Part shown: one piece after another, positions 14,085-17,005 of the stretch
Numbering within the stretch: position 1 is the stretch's first letter
Layout of the letters: each line of letters starts with the position of its first letter
Source of the DNA: CAZWEZ01 sp964632795
GTDB taxonomy: Bacteria; Pseudomonadota; Alphaproteobacteria; Rhodospirillales; 2-02-FULL-58-16
DNA: 17,005 nt
Direction: 5' to 3'
NCBI GenBank assembly: GCA_964632795.1
Contig: CAZWEZ010000083.1
Coordinates: forward strand, 1 to 17,005
Notes under the pieces: generated by a model
The model's input: the letters and a program-made list of their open reading frames with translations, nothing else
The model's database searches: none
Told to the model about the DNA's origin: nothing
Translations under genes and position numbers: made by a program

Positions 14085-14173
14085 GATCGTTCTTTCAAAC
14101 AGGCTGTAAAACCCCAAAACCCTGACCGCGAACGGGTATATTAAGGTTTGTCGTCGCGGCGCGATAGCCACCT

Positions 14174-14180
14174 AAGAGGA
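14174..14180 (+). promoter_or_regulatory. Ribosome-binding site supporting a TTG start
   Basis: AAGAGGA lies eight bases before TTG at 14189. An in-frame TAG at 14165-14167 blocks any earlier start, and the next in-frame ATG (14246) lies inside the first membrane segment. TTG at 14189 is therefore the preferred start. Confidence 0.5.
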
Positions 14181-14188
14181 CCCCGATC

Positions 14189-15103
14189 TTGAGCGGAAGC
14201 AAACCCGAGGCCGATCTGCGGGCCGTTTTGTTCGGTGTCTTCTTGATGCTGGCGGGGATCGTGTTGCTGGATTGCATGGGAGCGGTGGCCAAGCATCTTA
14301 CCGCCAGGTACGCCCCCCAGCAGATATCGTTCGCCCGCAACGTCTTCGGCCTGTTGCCGACGTTTTCGATCCTGCTGTGGGAGGGCCGGGGGCGGATCGG
14401 CCTCCAGGCGCTGCGCCTGAGACAGTGGCGGCTGGGGCTGTCGCGCGGGGTGATGGTGGCGGTCGCCCAACTGGCGCTGTACGGCGCCTACCAGCGCCTG
14501 GAGCTGGCCAGCGTCGCGGTGATCGCCTACGCCGGGCCGTTCTTCATCACCATGCTGGCGATCCCGTGGCTGGGCGAACGCGTCGGGGCGTGGCGCTGGG
14601 CGGCGGTGCTGTGCGGTTTCGTCGGTGTGGTGCTGGTCATCGGCCCGGGCTCCGACATCTTCACGTGGTACGGCGTCCTGCCCGCGATCGCCGCCTTCTT
14701 CTATGCCAATTCCCTGGTCCTGGCGAGGAAGTTCGACCCCGGCGCCTCCCATGCGGCGGTCAACCTCTATGCCCAGATGGGGGCCATCGCCGGCAGTTTC
14801 GTGCTGTTGATGGCGACCTCCGGTTTCTCCCTCCCCCCAGGGTCCGAGGTCGCGATGCCGGGGGACCTCGGCTTGGGGCTGCTGCTGGGCGGCTTCGGCG
14901 GCTTCGGGGTTTATCTGCTGACCCTCGCCTACCGGCGGGTCCAGGCGTCGCTCCTGGCGCCGTTCGAATACTTCGGCATCCTGTCGGCGATGGTGGTCGG
15001 CTGGATCGTCTTCGGCGAGTGGCCGATGGAGCGGATCTTCCCCGGGGTACTGTTCATCGTCGCCGCCGGATTGGTCATCGTCGTCCGCGAACGCCGGGCT
15101 TGA
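14189..15103 (+). CDS. EamA/DMT-superfamily transporter
   Basis: This 304-residue inner-membrane protein has ten predicted hydrophobic helices arranged as two EamA repeats (about 12-140 and 155-300), the standard drug/metabolite transporter layout. The first repeat ends with the ERVGAWRWAAVLCGFVGVVLV type segment. The second ends with APFEYFGILSAMVVGWIVFGEWP, where the Pro-Phe-Glu and Gly-Glu positions match the typical last two helices. Members usually export small metabolites; the substrate is unknown. It starts with TTG, the only clear rare start in the window. It is divergent from the ureohydrolase gene, which raises the possibility that it moves a polyamine or guanidino compound, but nothing in the protein proves this. 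RecQ follows in the same direction after 71 bases and has its own candidate promoter. Confidence 0.88.
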   Translation: MSGSKPEADLRAVLFGVFLMLAGIVLLDCMGAVAKHLTARYAPQQISFARNVFGLLPTFSILLWEGRGRIGLQALRLRQWRLGLSRGVMVAVAQLALYGAYQRLELASVAVIAYAGPFFITMLAIPWLGERVGAWRWAAVLCGFVGVVLVIGPGSDIFTWYGVLPAIAAFFYANSLVLARKFDPGASHAAVNLYAQMGAIAGSFVLLMATSGFSLPPGSEVAMPGDLGLGLLLGGFGGFGVYLLTLAYRRVQASLLAPFEYFGILSAMVVGWIVFGEWPMERIFPGVLFIVAAGLVIVVRERRA

Positions 15104-15111
15104 AGTATCCG

Positions 15112-15139
15112 TTGGGCGCGTCGCGCCATCTGCTATAAC
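15112..15139 (+). promoter_or_regulatory. Candidate promoter of recQ
   Basis: TATAAC (15134-15139, five of six to the -10 consensus) is preceded after 16 bases by TTGGGC (15112-15117, TTG conserved). Transcription would begin about 30 bases before the recQ start, consistent with independent expression of the helicase. Confidence 0.4.
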
Positions 15140-15174
15140 CGGGACCGGCGCGTGCCGGGAGAGGGAAGGTGGCG

Positions 15175-17001
<1,827 letters not shown>

Positions 17002-17005
17002 AAGG

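Noticed and set aside
14122..14142. CTGACC plus TATATT as a promoter of the DMT transporter.
   Set aside because: The spacing is only 9 bases, too short for a sigma70 promoter, and no better -35 was found for TATATT.

Overview
The window is high-GC bacterial chromosome, and its gene content suggests a facultatively anaerobic, aromatic-degrading proteobacterium. The closest fit is probably an alphaproteobacterium of the Rhodospirillales/Magnetospirillum kind. That guess rests on a Thauera/Rhodopseudomonas-type benzoyl-CoA reductase, a one-chain pyruvate carboxylase and the strong G/C codon bias. No rRNA or other taxonomic marker is present, so the placement is inference.

Positions 3-4779 hold the ATP-dependent (class I) benzoyl-CoA reductase operon: bcrC (5' end outside the window), bcrB, bcrA, bcrD and the gene of its 2[4Fe-4S] ferredoxin donor. 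All are on the + strand, joined by ATGA overlaps or short gaps, and closed by a clear intrinsic terminator at 4751-4779. Together they encode the enzyme that dearomatises benzoyl-CoA with ferredoxin electrons and ATP. A glutathione S-transferase-like gene follows (4806-5447).

Positions 5464-6458 are the most unusual part. A block of about 0.9 kb with clearly lower GC carries one gene, an FRG-domain protein on the - strand. It is bounded by 42-bp direct repeats that differ at one base (5473-5514 and 6417-6458). The right repeat is the 3' end of a tandem-GNAT acetyltransferase gene. The left repeat, read in the same frame, still encodes an alternative GNAT C-terminus with its own stop. This is the signature of a small element that entered the 3' end of the acetyltransferase gene and rebuilt that end. 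No integrase or transposase lies inside.

Positions 6411-11010 hold the double-GNAT acetyltransferase (- strand) and, divergent from it, a full-length biotin-dependent pyruvate carboxylase (+ strand), which supplies oxaloacetate.

Positions 11062-12977 form a two-gene - strand unit: a CBS-pair protein translationally coupled (ATGA overlap) to an ArsB/NhaD-superfamily permease, probably a sensor/regulator and its transporter. A candidate promoter and two TTCATGAA palindromes lie upstream.

Positions 13128-17001 hold an agmatinase-family ureohydrolase (- strand), a divergent EamA/DMT transporter with a TTG start (+ strand), and a complete RecQ helicase (+ strand) with its own candidate promoter. 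I saw no tRNA, rRNA, CRISPR array or known insertion sequence, and no gene-free stretch longer than 300 bases.
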